A program made the translations under genes and the position numbers. Positions 45,548 to 56,575 of a stretch of 64,000 bases of DNA are shown in pieces. Position 1 is the stretch's first letter. Each line of letters starts with the position of its first letter. The DNA comes from Pseudomonadota bacterium (GTDB lineage: Bacteria; Pseudomonadota; Gammaproteobacteria; Burkholderiales; JABEVD01): positions 39,308 through 103,307 of the forward strand of contig JAKBJU010000008.1 of assembly GCA_021835845.1 (NCBI GenBank). Direction: 5' to 3'. The notes under the pieces are model-generated. The model did not search any database and was not told where the DNA came from. It worked only from the letters and a program-made list of their open reading frames with translations.

Positions 45548-46588
45548 ATGGGCCAGAGTTTCCGGCTATCGGATATCGTCGGACGCTTTGGCGGGGAGCT
45601 CATCGGCGATGGCGAAATCATGGTCTCTCGGGTTGCGACGCTTGCGAGCGCGGAGCCGACGGATATTTCTTTCCTTTCCAGCGGGAAATACAGGCAGCAA
45701 CTAGAGCATTCGCTGGCAGGTGCCTTCATTCTGGGAAAGAGCGATCGCGATGCCACCGAAAAACCGAGAATCGTTTGTGACAATCCCTACGTTTATTTTG
45801 CGAGGGTGTCATCCTTCCTGAATCCTGCCCCGACTGCGGAGCCCGGCATCCATCCGAGCGCAGTCATCCATGAAGATGCCCTAATTCATCCATCTGCATC
45901 GATAGGCCCCTACTGCTGCATAGGCAGGAATGCCAGAATAGGGGAAAATTCGGTGCTCGGTGCATCCTGCGCCATAGGCGAGGATGTGGCGATCGGCAGC
46001 AATGCAATGCTCTATGCGGGTGTTTCGGTTTATCCTGGGTGCGTGATCGGAAACGACTGCATCATTCATTCGGGAGCCGTGATCGGAGCGGATGGATTCG
46101 GTATCGCGATGGATGAAGGGAAATGGCTAAAAATCCCCCAAATCGGGAAAGTGCTGATCGGCAACGATGTCGAAATCGGCGCGAACACCACCATAGACCG
46201 AGGGGCGCTCGACGACACGATCATCGAGGACGGGGTTAAGATAGATAATCAGGTGCAGGTTGCCCATAACGTCGTGATCGGCGCGCATACGGCAATCGCA
46301 GGATGCACGGGCATCGCGGGAAGCACTAAAATCGGGCGATATTGCAAGATAGGGGGAAGCGGAATGATCCTGGGGCATCTGCACATTGCCGACCACGTGG
46401 ATATTTCGGCAGGAACCATGATCACCAAATCGATCGAGGCGCCGGGCGCCTATACCTCCATTTATCCATTCGCTCCTCACCGCGAATGGCTCAGGAATAC
46501 CGCGCATCTGCGGCATTTGAATGAATTGGCGGAAAAGGTTCGCCAGCTTGGGAAAGACATCGAAGCTCTGGAAAGGAAAAAGTCCTGA
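45548..46588 (+). CDS. lpxD: UDP-3-O-(3-hydroxyacyl)glucosamine N-acyltransferase
   Basis: Third step of lipid A synthesis. The 346-residue protein has an N-terminal uridine-binding domain ([19 protein letters not shown]), a left-handed beta-helix with many hexapeptide repeats and the catalytic His in [11 protein letters not shown], and a short C-terminal helix. It starts three bases after skp and its stop shares a base with the fabZ start. Confidence 0.96.
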   Translation: MGQSFRLSDIVGRFGGELIGDGEIMVSRVATLASAEPTDISFLSSGKYRQQLEHSLAGAFILGKSDRDATEKPRIVCDNPYVYFARVSSFLNPAPTAEPGIHPSAVIHEDALIHPSASIGPYCCIGRNARIGENSVLGASCAIGEDVAIGSNAMLYAGVSVYPGCVIGNDCIIHSGAVIGADGFGIAMDEGKWLKIPQIGKVLIGNDVEIGANTTIDRGALDDTIIEDGVKIDNQVQVAHNVVIGAHTAIAGCTGIAGSTKIGRYCKIGGSGMILGHLHIADHVDISAGTMITKSIEAPGAYTSIYPFAPHREWLRNTAHLRHLNELAEKVRQLGKDIEALERKKS

Positions 46589-47025
46589 TGAACATCCACG
46601 AAATACTCAAGTATTTGCCACATCGCTACCCGTTCTTGTTGATCGACAGGGTGCTCTCGGTAGAACCGGGCAAGGAAATCACCGCCCTCAAGAACGTCAC
46701 GGTCAACGAACCCTTCTTTCCGGGGCACTTCCCCCATCATCCCGTCATGCCAGGCGTTCTGATCGTGGAGGCGCTGGCGCAGGCTGCCGCGATCCTGTCT
46801 TTCAAGACCATGGACAGCCTGCCGAGCGACGACTCGGTCTATTATTTCGTCGGCATAGACGGCGTTCGTTTCAAAAAGCCGGTCATTCCGGGGGATCAGC
46901 TGATACTCAAGGCTTCGATCACGCGCCATGCCCAGGGGTTGTGGAAATATGCCGTGAGGGCGGAAGTGGATGGCACCCTGGTGACGGAAGGGCAACTGAT
47001 GTGCACCTTGCGGTCGGTCAAATGA
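46588..47025 (+). CDS. fabZ: 3-hydroxyacyl-ACP dehydratase FabZ
   Basis: Dehydrates 3-hydroxyacyl-ACP in fatty acid elongation, competing with LpxA and LpxD for the same substrates. The 145-residue hot-dog protein has [33 protein letters not shown] (catalytic His and Glu) and [15 protein letters not shown]. It overlaps lpxA by 4 bp, so balance of phospholipid and lipid A synthesis is built into one operon. Confidence 0.97.
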   Translation: MNIHEILKYLPHRYPFLLIDRVLSVEPGKEITALKNVTVNEPFFPGHFPHHPVMPGVLIVEALAQAAAILSFKTMDSLPSDDSVYYFVGIDGVRFKKPVIPGDQLILKASITRHAQGLWKYAVRAEVDGTLVTEGQLMCTLRSVK

Positions 47026-47792
47026 TACACCCGACTGCCATCATTGAACCTGGTGCGAAGATTGCGAGCGATGTCGAGATCGGCGCCTATTCGATCATCG
47101 GCCCGCATGTCGAAATCGGATCAGGCACGAAGGTCGGGGCGCATGCCGTGATCAAGGGCCATACGCGCATAGGCAGGAACAACCGCATCTACCAGTTCGT
47201 GTCTCTCGGCGAAATTCCGCAGGACAAGAAATATGCGGACGAACCGACCCGGCTCGAGATCGGCGACAACAACGAAATCAGGGAGTTTTGCACGTTCAAT
47301 ATCGGGACGGCCCAGGATGTCGGCGTCACCCGGATAGGCAATGACAACTGGATCATGGCATATGTCCATCTTGCCCACGACTGCCAGATTGGAAACCATA
47401 CCATATTCGCCAACAATGCCCAGTTGGCCGGCCATGTCACCGTCGAGGATTTCGCCATTCTGGGCGGATTTACCGTCGTTCACCAATTCTGCAGGATAGG
47501 TGCCCACTCCATCACAGCAATGGGCACCATCCTGCTGCAGGACATCCCGCCCTATGTCACAGCTTCCGGCAATCCGGCCTCCCCGCATGGAATCAATTCG
47601 GAGGGACTTAAGCGGCGCGGGTTTTCTGCTGATGCCATCCTTGAAATCAGGCGGGCTTACAAGACGCTTTACAAATCGGGCTTGAGCCTTTCTGACGCGA
47701 AGGATGCCATCTTGTCGAAAGTCGAGGCTCATGCCGAACTTGGCCCGTTTCTTGAGTTCATAAGCGGTTCGAAGCGCGGGATCATTCGCTGA
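47022..47792 (+). CDS. lpxA: UDP-N-acetylglucosamine acyltransferase
   Basis: First step of lipid A synthesis. Hexapeptide repeats fill residues 1-180 ([20 protein letters not shown] and on), with the catalytic His in [13 protein letters not shown], then LRRGFS-like [12 protein letters not shown] and the helical C-terminus. ATG 47022 overlaps the fabZ stop (ATGA) and gives the normal 256 residues; the longer open frame over fabZ is ignored. Confidence 0.97.
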   Translation: MIHPTAIIEPGAKIASDVEIGAYSIIGPHVEIGSGTKVGAHAVIKGHTRIGRNNRIYQFVSLGEIPQDKKYADEPTRLEIGDNNEIREFCTFNIGTAQDVGVTRIGNDNWIMAYVHLAHDCQIGNHTIFANNAQLAGHVTVEDFAILGGFTVVHQFCRIGAHSITAMGTILLQDIPPYVTASGNPASPHGINSEGLKRRGFSADAILEIRRAYKTLYKSGLSLSDAKDAILSKVEAHAELGPFLEFISGSKRGIIR

Positions 47793-47794
47793 AC

Positions 47795-48943
47795 ATGGAG
47801 CCGAAGAAAATGCGCATCGGCATCGTCGCCGGGGAGGCGTCGGGGGATCTCCTCGGCTCGCACCTCGTCAGGGCGCTGAAGGAGAAATTGTCCGAGGTTG
47901 AATTCGTCGGCATCGGCGGTCCCAAAATGCAGTCCGCAGGGGTAGTTTCCCTGTTTCCGATGGAGAAGCTGGCTGTCATGGGCTATGTGGAAGTCTTGAA
48001 GCGCTATTTCCAGATTACCGCTATCAGGCGCAAGCTGATACGCTATTTCAAATCGAACCCACCGGACATATTCATCGGCGTGGACGCGCCGGACTTCAAT
48101 CTCGATCTGGAGAGGACGCTGAAGAAGGCGGGAATCCCCACCATCCATTATGTGAGTCCTTCGATCTGGGCGTGGCGGGGAGAGCGCATACACAAGATCA
48201 GAAAATCCTGCACCAAAGTGCTCGCGCTTTTTCCTTTCGAAAAGGAATTGTATGACAAGGCGGGAATAGACGCAGATTATGTCGGTCACCCGCTCGCCGA
48301 TATGGTTCCGGAATCTGCGGACAGGACTGCAATGAGAAGGAACATGAAGCTGCCGCCGGATGCGAAGATATTCGCCTTCCTGCCGGGAAGCAGGCAGAGC
48401 GAGTTGCAATACATGGCCGACACCTTCATCCAAACGGCGATGCTGGTGCGCGAAAAATGGCCCGATGCAAAATTTCTGGTTCCGCTTGCCAGCCGCGAGA
48501 CCAGGACGCTTTTCGAAGAAGCGATCTACCGCAACCATGCCGAGGATATTGCCTTCACGCTTTTTTTCGGGCACGCCGTGGATGCGATGATCGCATCCGA
48601 TATCGTGCTGGTTGCATCCGGTACCGCCACTTTGGAGGCTGCGCTGCTCAAAAGGCCCATGGTGATCACCTACAAGATGGCGCCATTGACCTACAGCCTC
48701 AAGAAGCGCAAGAAATACCAGCCTTACGTGGGGCTTCCCAACATCCTTTCCGGGAAATTCGTCGTGCCTGAACTGCTCCAGGACGATGCGACGCCGGAAA
48801 ATCTGGCGCGTGCCCTGATCAACCTGATGCAGGATGAAGCGGCTATCCGGAAGCTTGAAACCGTGTTCGCCGAAATGCAGCATAGCCTGAAGCAGAACAC
48901 TGCTGAAAAGGCATCATTGGCCATCCTGCCCCTTCTGGCATGA
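47795..48943 (+). CDS. lpxB: Lipid-A-disaccharide synthase
   Basis: GT19-family transferase joining UDP-diacylglucosamine with lipid X. The 382 residues include [19 protein letters not shown] at the N-terminus, [20 protein letters not shown]-like [17 protein letters not shown], and [10 protein letters not shown] near 195. It follows lpxA by two bases; rnhB overlaps its stop by 4 bp. The first internal Met (residue 6) is an alternative start. Confidence 0.96.
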   Translation: MEPKKMRIGIVAGEASGDLLGSHLVRALKEKLSEVEFVGIGGPKMQSAGVVSLFPMEKLAVMGYVEVLKRYFQITAIRRKLIRYFKSNPPDIFIGVDAPDFNLDLERTLKKAGIPTIHYVSPSIWAWRGERIHKIRKSCTKVLALFPFEKELYDKAGIDADYVGHPLADMVPESADRTAMRRNMKLPPDAKIFAFLPGSRQSELQYMADTFIQTAMLVREKWPDAKFLVPLASRETRTLFEEAIYRNHAEDIAFTLFFGHAVDAMIASDIVLVASGTATLEAALLKRPMVITYKMAPLTYSLKKRKKYQPYVGLPNILSGKFVVPELLQDDATPENLARALINLMQDEAAIRKLETVFAEMQHSLKQNTAEKASLAILPLLA

Positions 48944-49503
48944 CTATCGTCTGCGGCGTGGACGAGGCGGGTCGCGGTCCCCTGGCGGGTCCAGTTTACG
49001 CCGCAGCAGTAATTCTGGACCCGGCCAGGCCAATCATCGGGCTGAATGATTCGAAGAAGCTGAGCGAGAAAAAGCGCGAGGAACTTGCCTGCCGGATCAG
49101 GGAGGATGCGCTTTCCTGGGCCGTGGCGACGGCTTCGGTGGAAGAGATCGATTCGATCAATATTCTTCAGGCGAGCCTGCTGGCAATGAAAAGGGCGATA
49201 GAGGAACTCTCCGTCCTGCCCCATGAAATTCTGGTCGATGGCATTTATTGCCCCGAAGTGCGGATGCCGTCGAAAGCGATCGTGAACGGGGATGCCCTGA
49301 TCCCCGAAATATCGGCAGCATCAATTCTCGCCAAAACGGCGCGCGATGCTTTCATGCTAGAATTGCATGGTGAGTTTCCCGAATTCGGTTTTGACAGGCA
49401 CAAGGGTTACCCGACCAGGATGCACCTCGAAGTACTCGGCAGGCTTGGCCCGTCAGCCGTCCACAGGAAGAGTTTTGCTCCGGTCAAGGCTTTCTTGAGA
49501 TGA
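48940..49503 (+). CDS. rnhB: Ribonuclease HII
   Basis: Removes ribonucleotides from DNA duplexes. [15 protein letters not shown] at the N-terminus gives the catalytic Asp/Glu pair, with [18 protein letters not shown] [14 protein letters not shown], the third acid in ILVDG and the fourth in AKTARDAFM. The 187-residue length fits. Coupled by 4-bp overlaps to lpxB upstream and to the GYF-domain gene downstream. Confidence 0.96.
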   Translation: MTIVCGVDEAGRGPLAGPVYAAAVILDPARPIIGLNDSKKLSEKKREELACRIREDALSWAVATASVEEIDSINILQASLLAMKRAIEELSVLPHEILVDGIYCPEVRMPSKAIVNGDALIPEISAASILAKTARDAFMLELHGEFPEFGFDRHKGYPTRMHLEVLGRLGPSAVHRKSFAPVKAFLR

Positions 49504-49976
49504 ACATCCTCTGGTATTACCGCCATGAGCGTCAGGTCGTCGGGCCTGTGCCGCAACAGGCGGTAGAGCGCTACCTCATTCTCGGTCGCCTGAAGATGGA
49601 TGACGAGGTCAGGACGGGCGATTCGCCCTGGCTGAAAATCGGGGATTGCCCGGAGTTTGCACCTGTCTGCGAATTGCTCCGCGATGGGGACGAGGCGAAG
49701 CTTTCTGCTGCGAGGCGCTTCGCCGACGAGAGAAGTCGCTCCAGGCGTGCCGATGGGCAAAGCCCGACGGAGAATCATCGTATTGGGGAGAGGCGCGGTG
49801 AAGAGCCGCAAGAAGTCATGGAGTTGCGTTCCCAGCGTGCGATTGTTTTCGAGCCGCCGAAACAGAGAAGCTGGATGGGCTATCTCCTGATCGCATGCCT
49901 CATAGGACTGGTGCTGGTTGCCATCGTGTTTTACCATCCAGTCAACCCGATCAAGGTCGGCTTTTCTGGACATTGA
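49500..49976 (+). CDS. GYF_2/DUF4339-domain protein with one C-terminal membrane helix
   Basis: A 158-residue protein of unknown function. Residues 1-60 ([18 protein letters not shown] and [16 protein letters not shown]) form a GYF_2/DUF4339-like module, found in bacterial membrane proteins that may bind peptides. Residues 65-120 are an Arg/Glu-rich low-complexity linker, and 125-147 form a single helix ([20 protein letters not shown]), so the bulk of the protein would be cytoplasmic. It overlaps rnhB by 4 bp and precedes the TrmH-family gene by eight bases. Its role is not evident. Confidence 0.75.
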   Translation: MNILWYYRHERQVVGPVPQQAVERYLILGRLKMDDEVRTGDSPWLKIGDCPEFAPVCELLRDGDEAKLSAARRFADERSRSRRADGQSPTENHRIGERRGEEPQEVMELRSQRAIVFEPPKQRSWMGYLLIACLIGLVLVAIVFYHPVNPIKVGFSGH

Positions 49977-49984
49977 ACCGCCCC

Positions 49985-50749
49985 ATGAAGCACATCGCCT
50001 CCAAAGACAATGCGCTTTTCAAGATGCTCTCCAGGATCGAAAGTTCCGCGCGTGAAAGAAGAGAGCAAGGCAGGACCGTCCTGGACGGCATCCATCTCCT
50101 GGAGGCCTGTATTTCTGCAGGATTCAAGCCAGAGTTTGTCGTCGTCAGGGAATCCTCGCTGGATGCTCCGGCAATCACGCCCTTTCTGCAAGATGGCAAT
50201 GTCGTCTCGATGAGCGACACCCTTTTTGACAGGATCTCGCCGGTCAAGAATCCGACCGGAATCCTGGCGCTGATTTCGATTCCGTTTCATGAGCTGCCGG
50301 AACAGTCAGAATTCTGCATTTTCCTGGAAGAAATTCAGGACCCGGGCAACCTGGGGGCCATATTGCGTTCTGCAGCCGCAGCCGGTGCCATGGATGCCTT
50401 CCTTTCCAAAGGCTGCGCGGATCCCTGGTCGCCCAAGGTGTTGCGTGCAGGGATGGGGGCGCATTTTTCGATCAGGATCCATCCAGATTCCGACCTTGCC
50501 AACCTCGTGCGCAATTTCCATGGGAATGCGATTGCACTCAGCCTGGATGCCGATATTTCACTTTTCGACCTGGATCTGAGGGGAAGTACCGGGTTCGTGA
50601 TCGGCAATGAAGGGGCCGGGATTTCCAAAGAAATTCTTGATCTTGCAGAGGTCCGGGCGAGGATTCCGATGCCGGGCAGGATTGAGTCGCTCAATGCGGC
50701 TCAGGCCGCTTCGATCTGCTTTTTCGAGCGAGTCAGGCAAATGGCATGA
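49985..50749 (+). CDS. TrmH/SpoU-family RNA 2'-O-methyltransferase
   Basis: A SPOUT enzyme of 254 residues that methylates ribose in rRNA or tRNA. An N-terminal L30e-like substrate-binding domain (about 1-95) precedes the knot, with [35 protein letters not shown] and [20 protein letters not shown] as the three SAM motifs. The target position cannot be assigned. ATG 49985 is chosen over an open frame starting in the previous gene. It overlaps rluE by 4 bp. Confidence 0.9.
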   Translation: MKHIASKDNALFKMLSRIESSARERREQGRTVLDGIHLLEACISAGFKPEFVVVRESSLDAPAITPFLQDGNVVSMSDTLFDRISPVKNPTGILALISIPFHELPEQSEFCIFLEEIQDPGNLGAILRSAAAAGAMDAFLSKGCADPWSPKVLRAGMGAHFSIRIHPDSDLANLVRNFHGNAIALSLDADISLFDLDLRGSTGFVIGNEGAGISKEILDLAEVRARIPMPGRIESLNAAQAASICFFERVRQMA

Positions 50750-51276
50750 TCGTTCTGTTCAACAAACCCTATGGCGTGCTTTCCCAGTTCAGCCAGGAGG
50801 CAAGTCATGGAACGCTCAAGGATTTCATCCCGATTCCCGGAATCTATCCTGCCGGACGCCTGGATGCTGACAGCGAGGGGCTGCTGGTTCTGACCGACGA
50901 AGGGGGCTTGCAGCACAGATTGAGCCACCCCAGAGGGAAAACCGAGAAAACTTACCTGGCTCAGGTAGAGGGCGAACCTGACGAGGCGGCAATCTCCGCG
51001 CTTTCTCGAGGGCTCGACCTGGGTGACTTCATCACCAAGCCCGCGAAAGCCAGAACCATCGGAGAGCCGGAATGGTTATGGGCGCGCGATCCCCCCATAC
51101 GGTACCGAAAATCCATTCCCACTTCCTGGCTTGAACTCGTGATTTCGGAAGGGAAGAACAGGCAGGTGAGAAGGATGACCGCCAAGGTCGGGCATCCCAC
51201 CCTGAGACTGATTCGTTATGCGGTCGGGAACTGGACCCTGGAGGGGCTCTTCCCGGGCCAATATTCAGTCCTCTGA
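50746..51276 (+). CDS. rluE: rRNA pseudouridine synthase, RsuA/RluE type
   Basis: A short (176-residue) RsuA-family enzyme without the S4 domain. The catalytic Asp lies in [17 protein letters not shown], preceded by the N-terminal [13 protein letters not shown] and followed by [11 protein letters not shown] and [12 protein letters not shown]. Size and the lack of an S4 domain fit RluE (23S rRNA U2457). It ends inside the convergent typA gene (12-bp overlap). Confidence 0.88.
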   Translation: MIVLFNKPYGVLSQFSQEASHGTLKDFIPIPGIYPAGRLDADSEGLLVLTDEGGLQHRLSHPRGKTEKTYLAQVEGEPDEAAISALSRGLDLGDFITKPAKARTIGEPEWLWARDPPIRYRKSIPTSWLELVISEGKNRQVRRMTAKVGHPTLRLIRYAVGNWTLEGLFPGQYSVL

Positions 51277-53088
51277 TTTGCTGCTTCTGGAATGACGCTT
51301 CCTTTCGTTTTCCGTCAGGTAGCGTTTTCTCAGGCGTATCGTTTTTGGTGTGATCTCGACGAGTTCGTCGTCGTCGATGAATTCGATGGCCGATTCCAGC
51401 GTCAGCTGGATCGGAGGGGTCAGGGTCACGGCTTCGTCCGTTCCGGAAGCCCTGACGTTGGTGAGTTGCTTGCCCTTGATCGGATTCACCACGAGATCGT
51501 TGTCCCGGCTGTGAACGCCGATGATCATGCCTTCGTACAGCCTGTCTCCGGGAACCACGAACATCCTTCCCCGATCCTGCAGCTTCCAGAGGGCATACGC
51601 CACCGCTTCTCCCTGCTCGGCAGAAATCAGCACGCCGTTTCTGCGCGATGCAATTTCGCCCTTCGCGGGCGCGTAGTCGTCGAAGACATGGCTCATCATC
51701 CCCGTACCGCGGGTAAGAGTCATGAATTCGGACTGGAATCCGATGAGCCCGCGTGCGGGGATGCGGTAATCGAGCCGGGTTCTGCCCAGGCCGTCGGAAA
51801 CCATGTCCAGCATTTCGCCGCGACGCGTACCGAGGGCTTCCATGACTGCTCCCTGGTTCGCTTCCTCGACATCCACCGTGAGCGCCTCATAAGGTTCGCA
51901 CTTTACGCCGTCGATTTCCTTCATTACCACGCGCGGGCGCGAAACGGAAAGCTCGTAGCCTTCACGGCGCATGGTTTCAAGGAGAATGGTCAAATGGAGC
52001 TCGCCGCGACCCGAAACCAGGAAGCTGTCGGTGTCCGACGTGTCTTCGACCCGCAGGGCGACATTGGTGAGGAGTTCCTTGTCCAGCCTTTCCCTGAGCT
52101 GGCGGCTGGTGACGAACTTGCCTTCCTGTCCTGCGAAGGGCGAGGTGTTGACCTGGAAAGTCATGGTAAGCGTCGGTTCGTCCACCGCGAGGATGGGCAG
52201 CGCCTCTGGTTTGGACACGTCGCTGATGGTGACGCCGATGCCGATCTCTTCGATGCCGTTGATGAGCACGATGTCGCCCGCCTGAGCCTCATCGAGCAAG
52301 ACCCGGTTGAGCCCTGAAAATCCCAGAACCTGGTTGATTTTTCCCTTCTTGGCGGGCTTGTCGCCGGAAAGGACAACCACTTCCTGTCCTGGCCTGATCC
52401 TGCCGCGTGCGATTTTGCCGACGCCGATCCTGCCGACAAAGCTCGAATAATCGAGCGCGCTGATCTGGAGCTGGAGAGGTTCGTCGGGATTCCCGGCAGG
52501 GGCGGGAACATGCTTCAGGATGGTATCGAACAGCGGGCGCATGTCGGCGCTCTCATCGGCAAGGTCGAGTTTGGCGTAACCGTTCAACGCTGAAGCGTAA
52601 ACGACGGGGAAATCGAGCTGCTCGTCGGTTGCGCCAAGATTTGCGAAGAGATCGAAGGTGTGATTCACCACCCAGTCCGGTCGTGCGCCCGGGCGGTCGA
52701 TCTTGTTCACCAGGACGATGGGTTTGAGTCCGAGGGCGAGCGCCTTTTTCGTCACGAAACGGGTTTGTGGCATCGGGCCGTCGACTGCATCGACCAGGAG
52801 CACCACGCCATCGACCATAGACAGAACGCGCTCGACTTCGCCTCCGAAATCGGCATGTCCAGGGGTGTCGACGATGTTGATGTGGGTACCCATGTAATTG
52901 ACGGAGGTGTTTTTGGCAAGGATGGTGATCCCGCGTTCCTTTTCGAGGTCGTTGCTGTCCATGACTCTTTCGGATACGACCTGGTGGGAAGAAAAGGTGC
53001 CGGCCTGGTGCAGCAGCTTGTCCACCAGGGTGGTCTTGCCGTGGTCGACGTGGGCGATAATGGCGATGTTTCTCAAGGCGCGCGACAT
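51265..53088 (-). CDS. typA: Ribosome-associated GTPase TypA/BipA
   Basis: A translational GTPase (607 residues) that aids 50S assembly and stress or cold growth. The G1 motif [11 protein letters not shown]2 region [15 protein letters not shown]3 DTPGHADFG and G4 [11 protein letters not shown] are intact, followed by EF-G-like domains and the C-terminal BipA domain. The start ATG 53088 is normal. On the minus strand a TATAAT lies about 30 bp upstream. Confidence 0.96.
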   Translation of the reverse strand: MSRALRNIAIIAHVDHGKTTLVDKLLHQAGTFSSHQVVSERVMDSNDLEKERGITILAKNTSVNYMGTHINIVDTPGHADFGGEVERVLSMVDGVVLLVDAVDGPMPQTRFVTKKALALGLKPIVLVNKIDRPGARPDWVVNHTFDLFANLGATDEQLDFPVVYASALNGYAKLDLADESADMRPLFDTILKHVPAPAGNPDEPLQLQISALDYSSFVGRIGVGKIARGRIRPGQEVVVLSGDKPAKKGKINQVLGFSGLNRVLLDEAQAGDIVLINGIEEIGIGVTISDVSKPEALPILAVDEPTLTMTFQVNTSPFAGQEGKFVTSRQLRERLDKELLTNVALRVEDTSDTDSFLVSGRGELHLTILLETMRREGYELSVSRPRVVMKEIDGVKCEPYEALTVDVEEANQGAVMEALGTRRGEMLDMVSDGLGRTRLDYRIPARGLIGFQSEFMTLTRGTGMMSHVFDDYAPAKGEIASRRNGVLISAEQGEAVAYALWKLQDRGRMFVVPGDRLYEGMIIGVHSRDNDLVVNPIKGKQLTNVRASGTDEAVTLTPPIQLTLESAIEFIDDDELVEITPKTIRLRKRYLTENERKRHSRSSKSED

Positions 53089-53118
53089 AATTAATTACTC
53101 TGTGGATAAAAACCTTGG

Positions 53119-53124
53119 ATTATA
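53119..53124 (-). promoter_or_regulatory. Candidate typA -10 box
   Basis: TATAAT on the minus strand, 31 bp upstream of the typA ATG. A convincing -35 is lacking. The AT-rich 53089-53341 gap also holds a plus-strand TATAAT (53161-53166) that could serve the helicase gene; nothing else was seen in the gap. Confidence 0.35.
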
Positions 53125-53341
53125 TCATGCCGGGCACTATCAAATTATTTATTATCCGGTTATAATCACCGGGATTTGGTTGTTTCGACTTCCATTTGTT
53201 TCATCGTTCCCTGACCTTCCTTTCCAAACGGAAATTGAAAATTGCCGGTTAGCGACGATGTGGTGCGCTGGCGGCTTTTTTCTGCCCATTCAGGCTTTAT
53301 CTGCCTGCGCGCGTTTATTTCATCCATTTAGGAAAAAACAC

Positions 53342-54604
53342 GTGTCCTTTGAAAATTTGAATCTGAATCCCCTGATCCTTAAAGCGATTGCCGAGACTGG
53401 TTATACGACGGCTACCCCAATCCAGGAAAAAGCCATTCCGGAGCTTGTTGCAGGTCACGACCTGATGGCTTCCGCGCAGACCGGGACGGGAAAAACGGCT
53501 GCATTCATGCTGCCCGCCCTGAACAGGCTGGTCGAGCCGGCCAAGGTCGCCGGAAAAGGTCCCCGCATTCTCGTACTTACTCCGACCAGGGAGCTTGCTC
53601 AGCAGGTGAGCGCTGCCGCCGCGAAATACGGCAAACACCTGCGCAATGCCAAAGTCGTCACGATCCTCGGCGGGATGCCCTATCCGCTCCAGAACAAGCT
53701 GCTTTCCCAGCATGTCGACATTCTGGTCGCGACCCCGGGACGCCTCATCGATCACATCGAGCGCGGCAGGATAGATTTCTCCCGCCTGGAGATGCTCATT
53801 CTGGACGAAGCCGACAGGATGCTCGACATGGGGTTCATCGACGATGTCGAAAGGATCGCGGATGCGACCCCGAGCGGACGCCAGACTGTCCTCTTCTCGG
53901 CGACTCTCGAGGGCGGTATTGCCAAGCTCGGCGCCGCCCTCATGAAATTCCCCAAGCTCATCCAGATCGCTGCGCAGACGGCAAGGCACGAGAACATCGA
54001 GCAGCGCCTGCACTATGTGGACGACATGCACCACAAGAACCGCCTTCTGGATCACATGCTGCGCGATATCAATATCAAGCAGGCGATCGTCTTCACTGCG
54101 ACCAAACGGGATGCAGACCTGCTTGCGGACGATCTTCTGTCCAAGGGGTACGAGGCTGCCGCATTGCACGGCGACATGAGCCAGCGAGAGCGCACCAGAA
54201 CGCTGACGCGCCTGCGTCAGGGCGGCCTCAAGATACTGGTTGCAACCGATGTGGCCGCGCGTGGGATCGACGTGGCAGGGATCACCCATGTCATCAATTT
54301 CGACCTGCCGAAATTCGCCGAGGATTATGTGCACAGGATCGGGCGAACGGGTCGGGCAGGGGCTTCCGGTATCGCCATTTCCTTCGCATCCGGGCGCGAT
54401 GCCATGCATGTCAAGAAGATCGAGCGCTTCACCGGGCAGAGCATCGCCCCCCATGTGATCGAGGGGCTTGAGCCCAAATTCAGGAACCGCCCTGTCGTCA
54501 CCCACAAGAAGGGCTATGCAGGCAAGGGCGGGGAATTCAGGAATGGCGCCCCGCCACGGAGAAGCTCGGGCGACCGATTCGCGCGCGACCGCGGCAACAG
54601 GTGA
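53342..54604 (+). CDS. DEAD-box ATP-dependent RNA helicase, RhlE-like
   Basis: Unwinds RNA, probably in ribosome assembly or mRNA turnover. The 420 residues contain the Q motif [10 protein letters not shown], Walker [35 protein letters not shown] and [10 protein letters not shown]. The tail after 375 is short and basic (ending RDRGNR), fitting the RhlE subgroup. GTG 53342 preceded by AGGAA is preferred, since the family begins [11 protein letters not shown]; the frame is open upstream without similarity. It ends in a strong terminator. Confidence 0.92.
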   Translation: MSFENLNLNPLILKAIAETGYTTATPIQEKAIPELVAGHDLMASAQTGTGKTAAFMLPALNRLVEPAKVAGKGPRILVLTPTRELAQQVSAAAAKYGKHLRNAKVVTILGGMPYPLQNKLLSQHVDILVATPGRLIDHIERGRIDFSRLEMLILDEADRMLDMGFIDDVERIADATPSGRQTVLFSATLEGGIAKLGAALMKFPKLIQIAAQTARHENIEQRLHYVDDMHHKNRLLDHMLRDINIKQAIVFTATKRDADLLADDLLSKGYEAAALHGDMSQRERTRTLTRLRQGGLKILVATDVAARGIDVAGITHVINFDLPKFAEDYVHRIGRTGRAGASGIAISFASGRDAMHVKKIERFTGQSIAPHVIEGLEPKFRNRPVVTHKKGYAGKGGEFRNGAPPRRSSGDRFARDRGNR

Positions 54605-54606
54605 TC

Positions 54607-54633
54607 AAAAACGGCCCCAGGGCCGTTTTTTTT
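54607..54633 (+). terminator. Rho-independent terminator of the helicase gene
   Basis: Perfect 11-bp stem AAAAACGGCCC with loop CA and eight T (54626-54633), starting three bases after the helicase stop. Confidence 0.9.
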
Positions 54634-54638
54634 CGCCC

Positions 54639-54644
54639 TATAAT
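54639..54644 (+). promoter_or_regulatory. Candidate -10 box of the acyl-CoA ligase gene
   Basis: TATAAT ten bases upstream of the ATG at 54654, directly after the preceding terminator. The leader would be very short or absent. A good -35 would have to lie in the terminator stem, so this is tentative. Confidence 0.35.
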
Positions 54645-54653
54645 AGCGGTTCT

Positions 54654-56453
54654 ATGACTCACACCACGGACCATCTCATCAAACCTGCAGACGCGGTGAC
54701 TCTGCATGGGCTTTTTCTGGAGCGCGCGCGAATCTCGCCGGAAGCCGTGGCCTATCGCTATTTCAATGGCGACTCCTGGCAGGACTTGACCTGGATGGAT
54801 GCGAAGAAGGAAGTGGCGCGCTGGCAAAAGGCGCTGATTTCGGAAGGATTGTCGCCAGGCGATCGGGTAGGTCTTATGCTCAGGAATTGCCCGGAATGGG
54901 TGATGTTCGACCAGGCGGCACTGTCTCTGGGGCTTGTCGTCGTGCCGCTCTACACCGTGGACAGACCGGACAATATCGCCTATATCGCGAACGATGCGGA
55001 AGTCAGGGTGCTGCTTTTCGAAACCGAAATTCAGTGGAATGCCCTGAAAAGCGTGAAGGAGCAGTTGCATAACGTGAAGCGCTTCGTGAGCCTTTCCAAA
55101 ATCGAAGATTCCGGCGAGCAGAGACTGGCTTGTTCCAATGACTGGCTCCCGGAAAGCGCAGAGTTGCAGGAAGGGTTCTGCAAGGATCGCGATGCACTGG
55201 CCACCATCATCTATACTTCCGGCACCACGGGCTCCCCGAAGGGGGTCATGCTCTCCCACCACAATATCGTTTACAACGCCTATGCGGGCCTGCTCGCCTT
55301 CCCCATAGGGCCGGGGGATGTCATGCTTTCCTTCTTGCCGCTTTCGCATTCCTTCGAGCGGACGGTGGGCTATTACATCAGCATCATGGCTGGATCAACC
55401 ATCGCTTTTTCGCGATCCATCCAGTTTCTTCTGGACGACATGCAGGTGATTCGTCCCACCATCCTGGTATCCGTCCCAAGGATATACGAGCGCATCTACA
55501 ATTCCGTCCAGGTGACGCTCGAGAAGGGGACTGCGCTGTCCCGCTGGCTGTTTCGCTTCGCCGAAAAAACCGGATGGGGCATTTTCGAATATCGGCAGGG
55601 CAGGGCGGGGTGGCAAGTTTCCTTTCTGCTCTGGCCGGCGCTCAGGCGCCTCGTTGCCGACAAGGTGATGCTGCGCTTCGGGGGCAGGCTGCGCCTTTCG
55701 ATCAGCGGAGGAGCGCCACTCCAGCCCGATATATCGAAGCTGTTCGTGTCCCTGGGGCTGCCGCTCCTCCAGGGCTACGGGCTCACCGAAACCAGCCCCA
55801 TCATCAGCGCCAACAGGATGAACAACAATTTTCCGGCAAGCGCGGGACTGCCGCTCCATGGAATAGAGGTCAGGATTGGGGAAAGCGATGCGCTGCTCGT
55901 CAGGAGCCCCTGCAACATGCTCGGATACTGGAAAAACAGGGAAGCGACGGACGCCATGATCTCTCCGGATGGCTGGCTGAATACCGGAGACACGGCCAGA
56001 ATATCGGACACTGGGCATATCTACATTACCGGGCGCATCAAGGAGATCATCGTCATGTCCAACGGCGAGAAGGTGCCGCCCGCAGACATGCAGCATGCCA
56101 TTCTGCGCGACCGCCTGTTCGAGCAGGTGATGGTATGGGGGGAGGGAAAACCCGGCCTCGTCGCCCTTGCCGTAATGAACCTGGACGCCTGGGCGAAACT
56201 TGCCGGTGAAATCGGAGTCGATCCGGATGCCCCGCAGTCCCTGAAGGACAGGCGCGCCGAGAAGAAGGTTTTGGAGCGCATCGCATTTCAGGTCAGGGAA
56301 TTTCCGGGCTATGCCAGGATTTCCAGGGTTCTGCTGCTGCTCGAGCCCTGGAGCATCGAGAACGGCCTCCTGACTCCGACGCTCAAACTGAAGCGCGGCA
56401 AGGTCTTCGACAGATATTCGAAAGAGATTGAAGAATTCTATTCAAGATATTGA
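54654..56453 (+). CDS. Long-chain fatty acyl-CoA ligase (AMP-forming)
   Basis: Activates fatty acids with ATP and CoA. The 599 residues are of the FadD15/FAA1-like large type. The P-loop IIYTSGTTGSPKG lies near 190, SFLPLSHSFER follows, LQGYGLTETSP is near 380, and WLNTGDTARISDTGHIYITGR with KEIIVMSNGEKVPP forms the hinge and adenylate site. ATG 54654 follows the helicase terminator; the longer open frame inside the helicase is rejected. It is a single-gene unit whose 3' end runs into an AT-rich gap. Confidence 0.9.
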   Translation: MTHTTDHLIKPADAVTLHGLFLERARISPEAVAYRYFNGDSWQDLTWMDAKKEVARWQKALISEGLSPGDRVGLMLRNCPEWVMFDQAALSLGLVVVPLYTVDRPDNIAYIANDAEVRVLLFETEIQWNALKSVKEQLHNVKRFVSLSKIEDSGEQRLACSNDWLPESAELQEGFCKDRDALATIIYTSGTTGSPKGVMLSHHNIVYNAYAGLLAFPIGPGDVMLSFLPLSHSFERTVGYYISIMAGSTIAFSRSIQFLLDDMQVIRPTILVSVPRIYERIYNSVQVTLEKGTALSRWLFRFAEKTGWGIFEYRQGRAGWQVSFLLWPALRRLVADKVMLRFGGRLRLSISGGAPLQPDISKLFVSLGLPLLQGYGLTETSPIISANRMNNNFPASAGLPLHGIEVRIGESDALLVRSPCNMLGYWKNREATDAMISPDGWLNTGDTARISDTGHIYITGRIKEIIVMSNGEKVPPADMQHAILRDRLFEQVMVWGEGKPGLVALAVMNLDAWAKLAGEIGVDPDAPQSLKDRRAEKKVLERIAFQVREFPGYARISRVLLLLEPWSIENGLLTPTLKLKRGKVFDRYSKEIEEFYSRY

Positions 56454-56459
56454 TAATAA

Positions 56460-56469
56460 ATGTATACAT
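56460..56469. promoter_or_regulatory. Short perfect palindrome after the acyl-CoA ligase
   Basis: ATGTATACAT, in an AT-rich gap of 122 bp between the ligase and surE. It may be an operator; no regulator is implied by sequence alone. Confidence 0.25.
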
Positions 56470-56498
56470 AAAACAAAAATCCCGCGCTTGATTTATGT

Positions 56499-56514
56499 CG
56501 TGATTTTTATCACA
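56499..56514 (+). promoter_or_regulatory. CRP/FNR-family-like operator upstream of surE
   Basis: CGTGA-N6-TCACA agrees with the CRP consensus TGTGA-N6-TCACA at nine of ten fixed positions, and the symmetric core GTGAT-TTTT-ATCAC is perfect. It lies 62 bp upstream of the surE ATG, where an activator would be placed. The regulator (CRP/Vfr- or FNR-like) is not known. Confidence 0.5.
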
Positions 56515-56575
56515 ATCTCTCAGTCATCAATGGTCATTTCATGCAGATTCCTCCCTTTTTCTTCCCCAACATGCC

